From Macrostomum hystrix (lineage: Eukaryota; Platyhelminthes; Macrostomidae): a stretch of 64,000 nucleotides of DNA. The stretch's first letter is position 1, and every line of letters begins with the position of its first letter. Position numbers and translations under genes: made by a program. The notes below the pieces were generated by a model, which was not told the DNA's origin, ran no database searches, and worked only from the letters and a program-made list of their open reading frames with translations. Below are positions 10,652-21,507 of this stretch, in pieces. The stretch covers positions 19,027,501-19,091,500 of the forward strand of contig CATNEN010000039.1 of NCBI GenBank assembly GCA_950097015.1, given 5' to 3'.

Positions 10652-12530
10652 CTAGAAAGTTACGGCAATGATAAATAATTTCGTTAACTTTTTAGTTTCT
10701 GAAGTCATGAACATCCCAGGACAAAATAAAATTATGAGAAATTGAGGATAATCCCGAGGATTTTAGCGTTCTTTAAATTCATATGTAGAATGTTGAAATT
10801 AATTATCTGAATTATGTTTTAAAGAACACAATTTAGCACAAATATGTCAACAATATTTATTTTTTAAATCTGAATTAAGAGGAAAATCTAAAAATCGCTT
10901 TTCAAATATGAACGTAAAATTTGGCTCGTACCTTAATGTAATTAAACTTTGTGAGTATCAATTGCTTTTTATATGTTAATGACATTAAAACTCTACTCAT
11001 TAAAACTTTATTGCATCAGTTCACTACAAAAAAAATTGAATCGTTAAAGAAAATTTAACGATCTTCTCTGATTTTCTTACTTAAGATTACAGAACTACAC
11101 CTTTGCTTAACTGGATACATTTTAACACACAATATTTCGTAATATTTAGATTCAATTTTTTGCGACGAAAAAAATAGTGTACGACGGAACTAGCTAAGTA
11201 TTTTGGTCAAAAATAAGTGCATGCTGAATTTATTTTACTGCGTAAGTTCTATATTACGAGCTATTACTCTCAAAAGGCGTGCGCTTTATATGCCTTATAT
11301 TTTTTTATGTTATGCATACATAATTTCCATTTCTTACAAGCAGAGAAGTGTTTTTGTTGATTGTGAAGTGCGTCAGCTTATACTTAGGAAAGTAGATAAA
11401 TTAAAACTCCAAGTAAACTACGTTATCATATGGTCATAGAGTGACTGAACAGTGAAAATCGTACATGCATGCACAAATATCTATGTCTGGACCTGTCACG
11501 CAATGCCCAAAAGTGTGCGGTAAATATATTAGCAAAAGAAATAATTGCTTATTGCTTGGACTTACAAAATAATTTAACGCGGGAAACTAAGAAATCGCCA
11601 AAAATTCAATAAGGTATTTTGTGCAATAATGCCTAGATCTCTCGCCGCATCTGGCCAAAAAATAATGGGCCTTCAAAAACACTTTAGCTTAAAAGCGTCG
11701 TATTAACCTACCACTTACAAGTGTTTAAATAGTACTTTAATAGTTATTCTCTTTTATATTTATTGTCACAAGCTCTTGCGTGCGGGCGTGGGTCTTAAAT
11801 AAAAGTTGTTTACTGATGCTATAAAAGTTAAATTACGGAAAATTGTAAATGACATTGACAATAAAATATTTTAACAAATACTAAATTTTTACAAAAAACT
11901 CACGCTTTTGTGAGAAAATATATATTTCAAAAATCATACCAAAGAGTTTTTTTTCCTCTTTAATGAAACTGCGTTTGTATCTATTTAGTGTCACGATAAG
12001 CCGGTGGCTGTACGTTTTAGATATAACGTTAGGACATGCCTTACTGGCGGTGACTAGCCTCTAGCACATTAATTCCAGTTTTAAAATGTGCAACCGATAA
12101 ATTTAAATATTTAGTTTACTTTATTATTGATCGCAAATTTTGTTTACTAAGCTTGTATAACATTTTTACGCAAAAATGTGTCCACGAGTATGTAATTCAG
12201 ATTTTGTACAATATTGCAATTATTACCAAATTATTAGAGACTTATACTAGTTGCAATGTCTTGATTATAGCCATCATTGCTTAAATAATATATTGCTTTA
12301 AAGTATGCAAATTTGTATACTGAAAATGCTTCTTGTCTTTGCTGCATGTTATAAATATCAGAATTCGCTATCTGTACCAAATTTTCTCCTACATTATAGC
12401 TATGTAAACAGTAAGTCATGAATCCTATTAATTTAAGATTCACCTGATTAATAAAAAGGTACTTTTTAAATAAAAAAGTAACGATATTTGTTTAAAAAAG
12501 CGGCAAATTTTTCTGTGTCGCACTTTTTGT
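10652..12530. other. AT-rich intergenic DNA, upstream of the DCX-PLAT gene
   Basis: Unique AT-rich sequence. No convincing exon, RNA gene or array on either strand. The promoter of the minus-strand DCX-PLAT gene should lie here, but I see no clear TATA box. Confidence 0.6.
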
Positions 12531-12531
12531 C

Positions 12532-12881
12532 AGTTGATCAAGTTGAAGAAGTCGCGAATCTCGATCTGCTTCAGCCATGCGGGCACTGGCTAAGGCAAGG
12601 GCTCAAAGGGTGCCCAGCAAGTACTGATTGCTGACGTTGGCGTTGTTGACTCTCATTCCAACATACAGGCACAGGTTGTTGTTTTTCACTATAGTGAAAT
12701 TGGAATCAGCAACAAGGACGAGGGCCCCGTTTGCGAGAAAGGAGTTCGATGCGAACATATAGAAGGAGCCTCCGGAGGCGGTGAAGCCGATGTTCAGCAA
12801 GTCGTGTGGGCTTGACAGACAAGAAGTTCGTTGGTCGAGTAAACAAAAGGAAGCAGCTGGTTGCATGTCATAAAAATACAA
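12532..12881 (-). pseudogene. Possible degraded 3' exon
   Basis: A small GC-rich island in AT-rich DNA. One minus frame (12881-12603) ends NQYLLGTL-stop. Another frame reads WAPFEPLP-stop-PVPAWLKQIEIRDFFNLIN-stop, protein-like but broken by TAG. No upstream exon is available before the SINE at 12897, so this may be the decayed end of a gene. I do not recognise it. Confidence 0.25.
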
Positions 12882-14073
12882 AAAAATGAGATAACCCCAT
12901 TAACAATAATGATAATATTTACAGGAGGGCTGCGGGCAATGGCACATCATTTGGTGACACTACCCTAGTCCAAGGTCTGACGTTAGAAGCACGTTAGAAA
13001 AACGTTACAGGACGAACGAATTTCCGTTAGGTTTACGTTAGACTTTAACGTTAGTCTTTCCGTTAGTTCGGTCGTTAGACTAATGTTAGTTTTCCGTTAG
13101 AATTTTAACGTTACTTTATTCCACAATAACTGACTATAACCTAACGGTTTTTTCCGTGCTGATTTTATACTATATATTTTTCATAACGCACCGTTGCCAA
13201 TGCAACAAAAGTATTAATTGGAGCAAGAATAAGACAGTGAACCAAAATCATGCAATTAAACTGACCAAATAAATATTTTCAAATGTGTAATTCCACTAAG
13301 TTGTCCAATAAAGTGTGACAATTACTTTAAACATTGCAATATATTTAGCTATTTAAATAGATACGGTAATAAAAAAATACTTCTAATAGAAACAGTGTAA
13401 GTTTCCTCAACCCACCGCCACTCGAATCTACTTCCCAGTTTTACTCGAATGTAAAAATGTCTCCATTTTTTGGGTGTTGCGACTATCAATCTTTCCTTGA
13501 ATTCACCGCCTCTCATCTTTGTTGAGTTTACCTGCACTCTTGTCCCTCTGTCAGCTTACTTCTCCATATGGCTGTCTCCTCGCATTCTCTCTTATTTTTC
13601 TGATTGGCTGCGGGGCCAGCCACCTCTTATCTCCTCGTTCCTCCTGGCCAACTATACATTTAATACATACAACAATACATAAGCTCAGTTTTTTATTCTT
13701 ATTTTCTCGACACATAACACATAAAAGACCTACATCAAGTAATACAAAAGATGGCAAACTAATGGGCGTCGTTGTGCCGCAAAAAGGGGGCGTTAAGTAT
13801 AAGGCTCTCAAATATTATTAGGGGCGACAAGTATGAGGGCCCTTATGTAACAAGGACAGTGGTTTGGTTAGCATTTCGGGGCGGCGCCCCCTAAATTCGG
13901 TCTTGGTTGCGCTGTCATTGTGGGAAGTAACGACCCCAGAAAAAATGTGAGCAAATAAATGAAAAAGCGAATAGAACTGGAACAAAAAATACAGAAAAAA
14001 TTATTAGGATGTTGATGGCATAAAAATCAAAGCATGATAATTAAGTCAACTATGTTTAAGGAAAAAATTGGGC

Positions 14074-15690
14074 CTACTCTGCGGCATTAGCACTGTCTTT
14101 TTTTGCGAACGGGGCTTTTTTCAACCAACGCTGAACTGCATCGATAACAGCTTCTCGACTCGCATCAGGTTGACTTAAACGAGTCAGTTTGAGAATGTAG
14201 TCAAAGGTTTTTGGAAATTCATCTCTTAGTGAAGCTTTTTCCGAAGCCCGATTTGTCCCAGCCCAATTCAGAACCTTTGCCACATTGACTGAAATGGTTG
14301 TCTTACATGCCATGTACGTGGCAGATCGCACATCTGAACCACCGATCCGACCGATTGAATTCAGAACGACATTTTCATTTTCATTTAGGTGCTCTTCGAA
14401 CAATTTTAGATCACCAATTGTTCCAATTGGTAAATGGCAAGGAAGTTGCTGAAGCACGTTTGCAGAACTTATCTGCTGTTTTGAAATGAGATTGCGAAGC
14501 ATTTGATTGTTTTCTCTAACCAAGACAAACGTCGCACAAAGAAGACGGAGGTGACTAGGACCAGTTGTTGCGTCTCTGTTTGCTCCACGTTCTGCCAATA
14601 GCTCAGTGGCAATAGATTCAAAGGCCTCATTGCTGATGCCGAAATCAGCATTCCTGGCTGCGGAATTTCTGGCGCTTGCACCTCTTGGCGTTAATGTCAC
14701 GTCTAGAGAGTCTAAGAGCTTCGGTTGAGTTGAAGCAGTAGCCACGGTTGTTGCAACGTTGCTAGGCGTCACCCCCGCAGCAGCCACGGTTGTCGCAACG
14801 TTGCTAGGCGTCACCCCCGCAGCAGCCACGGTTGTCGCAACGTTGCTAGGCGTCAACCCCGCAGCAGCCACGGTTGTCGCAACGTTGCTAGGCGTCAACC
14901 CCGCAGCAGCCACGGTTGTCGCAACGTTGCTAGGCGTCAACCCCGCAGCAGCCACGGTTGTCGCAACGTTGCTAGGCGTCACCCCCGCAGCAGCCACGGT
15001 TGTCGCAACGTTGCTAGGCGTCACCGCAGCAGCCGACTTGGGTGTCGTAGTCGCGTCCATGAAAGTGGCAGCTGCAGATCCCAGTGGCAGACTCTGATTG
15101 TAAGCGGTCATTACTCTTACATAAAGAGGTGGCGGCACTGGATCATCGTCATCACTAGTCTGTTCATATCTTGAGATGCTCGTGTCACTGCTTCTTTTAT
15201 TCGCAGGATGTTTGTCGATTAACCTGGATTCTGCATTTGATAAGCACGGGAAAATAATTTCAAGTCAATACATTAGGAAAAATGCATTATAGTATATCCA
15301 CCTGAAAACATACCTTCAGGACGTCTTCTTTTCCTAGCCAATTCATGATCTGAGTCGCTGCAAGAGAGACTTGAAAATTGGTACTTCTTTTCCTTATCGA
15401 CAGCAGTCGCATATTCATCTGAAGTTAAACGAATTGTTTAAACACTTTAAACGATAGCTAAAAAATTGTTTCTTGAAAATAAAAGCAAAGTTACACTTAC
15501 TACTTCGAAATACGATTTTGAATTCATGATATTCGTCCCAGTTAGCCATTGGGCTCTTAGAATACATTTTCCGATGGTCATCACTGGCAGGTGGGAAGTA
15601 AACTGTGTTAGAATTGGAATCAAGCCAGGTGCTAGGAATTACAGCAATGGTTCCTTCAGCAAAGCTAACAACAAGCCAATTTTTCTCCAT
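14074..15690 (-). CDS. Transposon accessory protein with DUF4806-type C-terminus, 3 exons
   Basis: Exons 15690-15501, 15418-15314 and 15230-14074, phases 1 and 1, about 484 aa. The N-terminus (WLVVSFAEGTIAVIPSTWLD, then VYFPP) matches the usual start of DUF4806 proteins, and the last ~110 residues (LFEEHLNENENVVLNSIGRI, then KVLNWAG) match the DUF4806 core. Between them lies a tandemly repeated TPSNVATTVAAAG segment. A strong acceptor (CTTTCCAG) ends 6 nt before the ATG, so the message is probably made by cis or trans splicing from within the transposase gene. The partner role in transposition is known only by association in animal genomes. Confidence 0.8.
14745..15035 (-). repeat. 42-bp coding minisatellite inside the accessory gene
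   Basis: Seven copies of a 42-bp unit encoding 14 residues (TPSNVATTVAAAG plus V or L). The reading frame is preserved and the few substitutions are mostly conservative. Confidence 0.92.
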
Positions 15691-17722
15691 GTGAATCTGG
15701 AAAGTCAAGGCGAAGAGGAATGATAACATATCCTTTCTTTACAGGAAAACCGCAAGCCTTGTCCAATATGCAATCATCAGTGACATCGAATGGTGCTCCA
15801 AAACAGCGATCTTTGACAAAAAATATTCCTACAGCTGAACTTTTTATTGGATAGGAATAAAAATCTTCTTTCTGTGTAAATTCCATCACCTTGAACTTAG
15901 CAGGCAAAACTTCAGTAACAAGACAGACTTGAAGAGTCCTTGTGATAATAAAACAATCTCTGCTGTTAACTCTTATTGTACTCTTGTGAGATGGTACGGC
16001 AAGCTCAGCCCTGGACCTTTTTGTCATCAAATATTCACCAGTCCGATTTCTCAGTTGAGCAATCACTTGATTACCACTGCATAGTCTGTTCTTTAGAATC
16101 TGCAAAAAACTTTCAAATCGAAAAGCAGAAAATGCATCTACTGCACCAAATTTTTCACAGTCATTTGGCAAATGAATCAGAGAATGAACTATGTTTGAGA
16201 CAAATCCACGTCCATACAATCCAGATGACTTTGTAACAAATTCTTTTAGCAGATTGGTTGCAGCAACAACATTTACACTTAGCATTGCAGATTTACCACA
16301 AAGAAGATGCATTGCAATGTGAAAGTATAGAAAATGAGGATAAATGTCCTTTGGAATACTAGCATCATTTAAAACAATGATTCCATAATAGAGAATAAAT
16401 GATCGGAATTCAGCTCCTTTCCAATAGCAAAGCTCATTAAGCCCTCGTGGCTTTCGGCAAAATTCTGATGGGACATGTGATTTTAATGAAACTAAATTGG
16501 CAGATAAAGTCTTAATAGCCTGACTTGGCATTCGGACCTTGTATGGGCCCTCTTTTATCCAGAAATACATCATCCTTCTCATAACACCAAGATATGCCAC
16601 ATGAAGAACATCAAGTGGAAATGATGCAACCATGTCAATTGAATTTAATTCAAGAAATGGTGATAATCCATTGGCTTCATTATGGTGATCCTCATCAATT
16701 TGCAGTCGAAATTCAAGATCAGTTCGTAGATCAGCATTAACTTCATCAAAGACAATGCAACTTCTTTCCTCACATCGAGTACCTTCTACTTTACATTTGT
16801 CACAACTATGATAACCAGTTGGATACTTAGTGCACTTCAATAAGCACCTAGCTGGTGCATCACAAATTATTGCCTTTGTTAAAATTGCATAATGATGACC
16901 ACAATAATCAAATCCACTTGAAATTAGATGATTCAATTCTTTAATCAGTTCAGAACACAGTTGTTTGGGATTTGGCTTATCTCTTGAATAATAGAACTGG
17001 ATGACAAAAGGTTCAGATTGTAATTCAGGAACAAAACCAAGAATAGGCCAGCACTGGTAGCCAGAACTTTTGAAAAAACTGATTCCATCAATATTTAGGA
17101 ATAGAGTCAACTGATTAGATTTGGTATGTATGCTTGATAAAGAATTATCTATTATAGATTCAATTGCAGACTGTACACCAACATAATAGATATCTTTAGA
17201 ACAGTAATATGACTTTGCATTAGTGCTATGAGCCAACAATGTTGATGCTGTCAATGGAAGATCCAAATTTGGAAAATGTTTAGCATGTAGATGCAGTAAA
17301 GACGTAATATGTACTTGACTCACTTTGGCTTCAACAACCCATGCAGCCAAGTCATCTTTGAAGCTACTTTGGACTTTGTCATAAGACTCTGACCTTTCTG
17401 ATAAGTCTGATAAAAATTCTTTTGTAATGTCTACAAAATGTTGTAGCAATGTGTCTTCATGTTCAAAATGGTCAACATCAGAAGTATCTTCCACCTCAAT
17501 AAGGTGAAGACCATTATTAGAAAACTCTTCTAAGACAAAGTTGCTCAAAATCTTGTCAATGTCAATATCAATATCTGACAAACAAATGCCACTAGATGAT
17601 TCATCTTGAAGTGGGTATAAATAGTAAATTTGTTGAGACAATGAATTTTCTATATGTTTCTCTTGGTCTTTTATTTTAGCTTCAATTTCATTAATACTTC
17701 GCTTTAGTTGCCTTTGGTTCAT
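15665..17722 (-). CDS. Transposase (CACTA/EnSpm-like), 685 aa, uninterrupted
   Basis: Single open frame starting MNQRQLKRSINEIEAK. Its first third is acidic and coiled-coil-like. The catalytic-type core follows: LNIDGISFFKSS near residue 210, IICDAPARC near 287, a cysteine cluster (CDKCKVEGTRCEERSC) and FPLDVLHVAYLGVMRR near 370. This order (an IDG motif, CDAPA, a CxxC patch with EGxR, then DxxHxxxLGVMR) is that of the animal transposase-domain proteins related to CACTA transposases. The aspartates at 210 and 287 are candidate catalytic residues; I cannot place the third with certainty. No stop or frameshift is seen, so the protein could be active. Its last 26 bases overlap the start of the accessory gene in another frame. 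Confidence 0.85.
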   Translation of the reverse strand: MNQRQLKRSINEIEAKIKDQEKHIENSLSQQIYYLYPLQDESSSGICLSDIDIDIDKILSNFVLEEFSNNGLHLIEVEDTSDVDHFEHEDTLLQHFVDITKEFLSDLSERSESYDKVQSSFKDDLAAWVVEAKVSQVHITSLLHLHAKHFPNLDLPLTASTLLAHSTNAKSYYCSKDIYYVGVQSAIESIIDNSLSSIHTKSNQLTLFLNIDGISFFKSSGYQCWPILGFVPELQSEPFVIQFYYSRDKPNPKQLCSELIKELNHLISSGFDYCGHHYAILTKAIICDAPARCLLKCTKYPTGYHSCDKCKVEGTRCEERSCIVFDEVNADLRTDLEFRLQIDEDHHNEANGLSPFLELNSIDMVASFPLDVLHVAYLGVMRRMMYFWIKEGPYKVRMPSQAIKTLSANLVSLKSHVPSEFCRKPRGLNELCYWKGAEFRSFILYYGIIVLNDASIPKDIYPHFLYFHIAMHLLCGKSAMLSVNVVAATNLLKEFVTKSSGLYGRGFVSNIVHSLIHLPNDCEKFGAVDAFSAFRFESFLQILKNRLCSGNQVIAQLRNRTGEYLMTKRSRAELAVPSHKSTIRVNSRDCFIITRTLQVCLVTEVLPAKFKVMEFTQKEDFYSYPIKSSAVGIFFVKDRCFGAPFDVTDDCILDKACGFPVKKGYVIIPLRLDFPDSHGEKLACC

Positions 17723-18932
17723 TTACATCTGGAATTCAAAATTAGTCAATTGTTTTAAATCAATCTTACAATGTCTATCACATTGAAAAAATATTATGAT
17801 GATTGTACTAAGGTGCCAACTGTTAGGCCTAAGTTAAATTTATTTAGTAATATGAATAAGCTACATATAAAAAGTTGCTTTAGATATAAATAATAGATAG
17901 AAAATAATACTAACATAATAGATATTAACATACTATATAGACACTGGCTACAATAGGGCAAACAGTTATTTAGACAAAATAATTATTTCAACAGATTTTA
18001 TTTCATTGCCTAAAACAAAAATAACATTTTATAAAATTATGTTATAAAATAACATTTACATTTACAAATAACGATAACATAAACATTTTTCTTAAACTAT
18101 CTGTCTATATTTTTAGTTTTTGTAGCTGAATATCTAGATTATAGAATATAATAGAATATTCCGCTAGTTCAATAAGGATTTAATTTAAAATTTCATTGAC
18201 GGCCATCTTGATTTTTGTATTATAAGAAAATTCATATTTCTTTTGCAACTTTTTTTATTTCTGCCTAAATCTCCAAATTAAAATAATAACTAAATTATTA
18301 TCTATTAAGTTATTAGACTAAAAATTGATTTTACAGTTTGGAATTATTGTTAATTTTTAGTTACCGCATTAACGTTACATAAAAATCTTATAAATAACGA
18401 GAAGCAAACGTTAGTCCTAACGTTAGCATGGACTAGGGTAGACCCGCATCCAGCGAGGAGGCAATTCTGCTCATTTCGCTGATTCCTGAGCACACACACA
18501 CACGCACACAGTTACTGTACACAGGCACACGCTCACACAGGTGTGTACATCTGCCCTGACTTTCTCATCGTCAGGCAGTGTACACTGTCACAGCGCCTTG
18601 GAGGTTGGCCCTCAAGGGCGTAAATTTCACGACTATAGCCTCAAGCCTTCTCCGCGGCTGCTCCCCAAATGAAAGTGGCCTCGCCGCGGAATCGAACTTA
18701 GGTGCGAGAGGCAAACGCGTTTTACCGCTCTGCCACTTCACTCTCCTATTACCCCAATATCAATTCACGCGAACTTAACTGCCTCTTTCGGAGTGAATAT
18801 AAAGTTACAAGCGTATATATTTACACCTTTGTTGAGTTAAAGAAGTATACATACATTTGTACCTATACATACCAACTCAGCACAATGTGACAGTCTTGCA
18901 TACTGTGACGTAGTAGTTTTTAAATCGATATT

Positions 18933-18938
18933 TTTAAT
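18933..18938 (-). terminator. Poly(A) signal ATTAAA of the three-exon gene
   Basis: ATTAAA on the minus strand about 30 nt after the stop codon at 18969-18971. Confidence 0.45.
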
Positions 18939-18968
18939 CAGGAATACAAAGAAGCCAGGCTGCATTCT

Positions 18969-21070
18969 CTACACAATCAGGTCAAACAGCCTTCGCTTGG
19001 CACTGGCAGGAATTTCATCGGCGCTAGCGGCTGTGGCCAAAAGTCGAGACCGACCGAGCTGAACACCCGCATTCTTGACACAGCCGCGGGTACTTCGGCA
19101 TCGAAGCGCGTGGACTCGAACTAGCAGCTCGGTCAGCATCGCAGAGAAGATTCTGCTACGAACGCCGGGGTCACAGATCACGAACAGGCGATCGATTCGT
19201 CGCAGAATCAGCAGTCCTGGTCGACGCATCAGCTCGACGATGAGAAGCCTCGGTAGCCGGTCGCAATTTTTTTGCTGGTTGGTTGAGCTGACAACAGTAG
19301 CTGCCGAAATCAACTCCTCGATGTCGATGGCGTCCGCTGTCTCTTGGTCCGAGCTGGTCGATATGGCTGACGTTGCAGCGGCCAGCGCTAAGTCGGTGCA
19401 TTCAGGCGAGCCAGTTACTAAAGCAGACAGCCACTGTGGTTTGTTGGCGAATGCCAAGGACTGGGTTGTTTCAGGAAGCGGCCAATCAGCGCGTTGTAAA
19501 GGTAGTCTCGAAACCAGATCGTCAACTATTAATCGGGCACTGGCAGTCAGCATATCATCGGATTCTGGCACTGTAAAATAGGCATTGTGAATAAATTACT
19601 TAGTAAAAACTCATTATACAAGTGTTCTGCTTTCCAATTTTTGCCGTTATAATTTCACAGAAAATTTGAAATAATCAAAATCAACATTACCTTTAATTGC
19701 AAGCTGTTTCTGTAGGTCTGTGGCTCTGCTAGTGCTGTGCCTTAGCTGGTAGAAATTACTTGAGCCATCATGGGACAAAACTGCTTCTGTGGCATCTCGA
19801 TGCAGTTCCAGGGCTTTCTATTGGAACAGTCATTTAAGTGGATAAAAGAAATAGTTTATTTATTGCTAGTGTTTATGTTTTAGCTAAGTTTAGCTTTTTT
19901 CTATAATTTGATTAGGAAGTATTTTTAAAACTTTTTCATGCCGTGATTTATGTCATGCCTGGCTAAAACAATCAAATTATTTTTTTACTGCACAGAAAAC
20001 TTTTCTGCTTTGTCGAAATTGAGCAATCTAAAGTAAAGCCATAACTTAAAATTAAAACATGATGGAAAGCTTGGACACGTTTTAATTGCATAAAAATAAT
20101 AATATTTGTTTTTTGCTATATTCCTTATACCTTACAGCCATATAGTTGCTACTGTTATAGTAATTATATTTTTTTGGCTGTTAGTTTTGCTATAAGGTAC
20201 AAGAAATTTCAAAATGATTTAAATGCAACTAAGTAAGTTAAATAAAATTTTCATTATATATCTACACTTTTAGAGCCCTCAAAGCCCTGCAAGTTAATTA
20301 ATGCCCTAGCTACTAATAAAAATTCTATTAGAGTTAGAGTTAGTTAGACAGGTCTTGGAGAGCTAAGTACTATTACTATATGCATTGATATGGGACTACA
20401 CATACAATACTAACTTCAGAGTGTCTCTATACAACATATTTTATACAAATAGCTATGTTCAATCCGAAAGGAAAAAAAGAAATTATATGCCAACGAAACT
20501 TGTGACAGTTGTGAGTTTTTCATTTTCATTTGACAAAAATATGTATATGAAAATAATACTTTTATAAACAAAGCTATATAAAAACAATGGAGCTTAATGT
20601 TGGGCATGCTGTACTAAGATAAACGGATTTGTATTTGCTCCAGATCAAAAGCAATAGTTGATTATGTGCTGAAAAAATGACTTTTTCCTATCTCCGCATT
20701 GTATTTTTTTCAGGAAATCGGCCTTTGAAAAAATTTACACGATCTTTGAGTTTCCCGTCCTGTTATAGCCTACTACAGTGGTCCTTGGCTATATTTTGCT
20801 AAAAATAGTATTTACCATGCAGTTTTTTGCTGCTGTGAATGTATAACAAATATATAATAGATTTCGCCTCACATACGAGTAAAAAAGTAATAAAGAGCTG
20901 TTAAGAAAAAAAAATTCTATCCATCATTTGTAGTATATCTATATATAAATGTTTTACAGGAATAAAATACTAAAAAATGTAATTTACTCCCTTACACTGA
21001 GCTTGTCTGCCTCTCCACAGTTGCAATGCTTTTGTGTGGGTTCAGGCTTTCTGACTACGCTTTCGTCCAT
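18969..21070 (-). CDS. Unrecognised three-exon gene, about 267 aa
   Basis: Exons 21070-20996 (MDESVVRKPEPTQKHCNCGE, 25 codons), 19817-19691 and 19570-18969, with phases 0 and 1 matching at both junctions and good signals (AGT/GTAAGG; TAG/AAAG; AAAG/GTAATG; TTTACAG/TG). The N-terminus carries HCNC, the middle is helical (KALELHRDATEAVLSHDG), and the C-terminal half is leucine- and arginine-rich (LLIVELMRRPGLLILRRIDR) and ends LFDLIV. There is no signal peptide and no clear membrane span. I do not recognise the family and assign no function. The preserved frames, GC-rich exons in AT-rich introns and a nearby ATTAAA argue for a real gene. A further exon in the 1.2-kb first intron cannot be excluded. 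Confidence 0.7.
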
Positions 21071-21507
21071 TTTAGCTCGCCAAGAAGTTTAGTATTATTA
21101 CATTTTTACATTCATGACTTTTTTCATAAGATAAGTTTATATTTAAAAGACATAGAGAGAAAATCATAAGAAAAATAATTTGCGAGCGTCAGCGTCGAAA
21201 CTACTGTTAGCTCGTAAATTAATTCCAACGTTGTAACTTAAAGTCGCTATATAACGCAAGTAATTCTTTATTTTGGGATAAAGATGTATAGAAGTTTTCA
21301 TACAAACAGCACGTTTTAATTATTTATCTGAAATTTTCATTAATAATTTTGTAAACACAATTGTTTAAATTAGTCTTGTCACGCCAATATTTGTTTTAAT
21401 GAAGCCGTGTGTTTAAGTCGTTTTATTTTAGAGTACATCTTTTGGTTTGTTTAATAACTAACTATTATTATTTATGATGCCGTATAGGTGATATCTTTAG
21501 CATATAT

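Larger units (their letters stand above)
12963..18438 (-). mobile_element. Two-gene cut-and-paste DNA transposon (CACTA/EnSpm-like), apparently intact
   Basis: 5476 bp bounded by perfect 10-bp terminal inverted repeats CCCTAGTCCA / TGGACTAGGG and a TA duplication (12961-12962 and 18439-18440). The left subterminal region (12975-13145) has at least eight CGTTAG motifs and the right end has two, the kind of clustered subterminal repeats that CACTA-type transposases bind. Both internal genes read on the minus strand: a 685-aa transposase and a DUF4806-type accessory protein. The uninterrupted SINE at 39.6 kb (site near 39623) shows the pre-insertion state. Superfamily placement rests on the protein pattern and two-gene layout; TIR and TA duplication are not textbook CACTA, so a relative is possible. 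Confidence 0.88.
12897..18758 (-). mobile_element. SINE family 2, copy 1, split by a DNA transposon
   Basis: Two halves (12897-12962 and 18439-18758) of a minus-strand tRNA-derived SINE. The head is at the right: A box GTGGCAGAGCGG, B box AGTTCGATTCC. The 3' end is at the left, with CTCCTG and an AAT-rich tail. Joined, they align along their length with the uninterrupted copy at 39568-39933. The interruption is the transposon at 12963-18438. Confidence 0.88.

Noticed and set aside
9837..10671. Plus-strand open frames opposite exons 1-2 of the DCX gene
   Set aside because: Shadows of GC-rich minus-strand coding exons with recognisable DCX motifs.
13349..13821. Short open frames in the left part of the transposon
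   Set aside because: They overlap subterminal and UTR-like sequence, on both strands, without family motifs.
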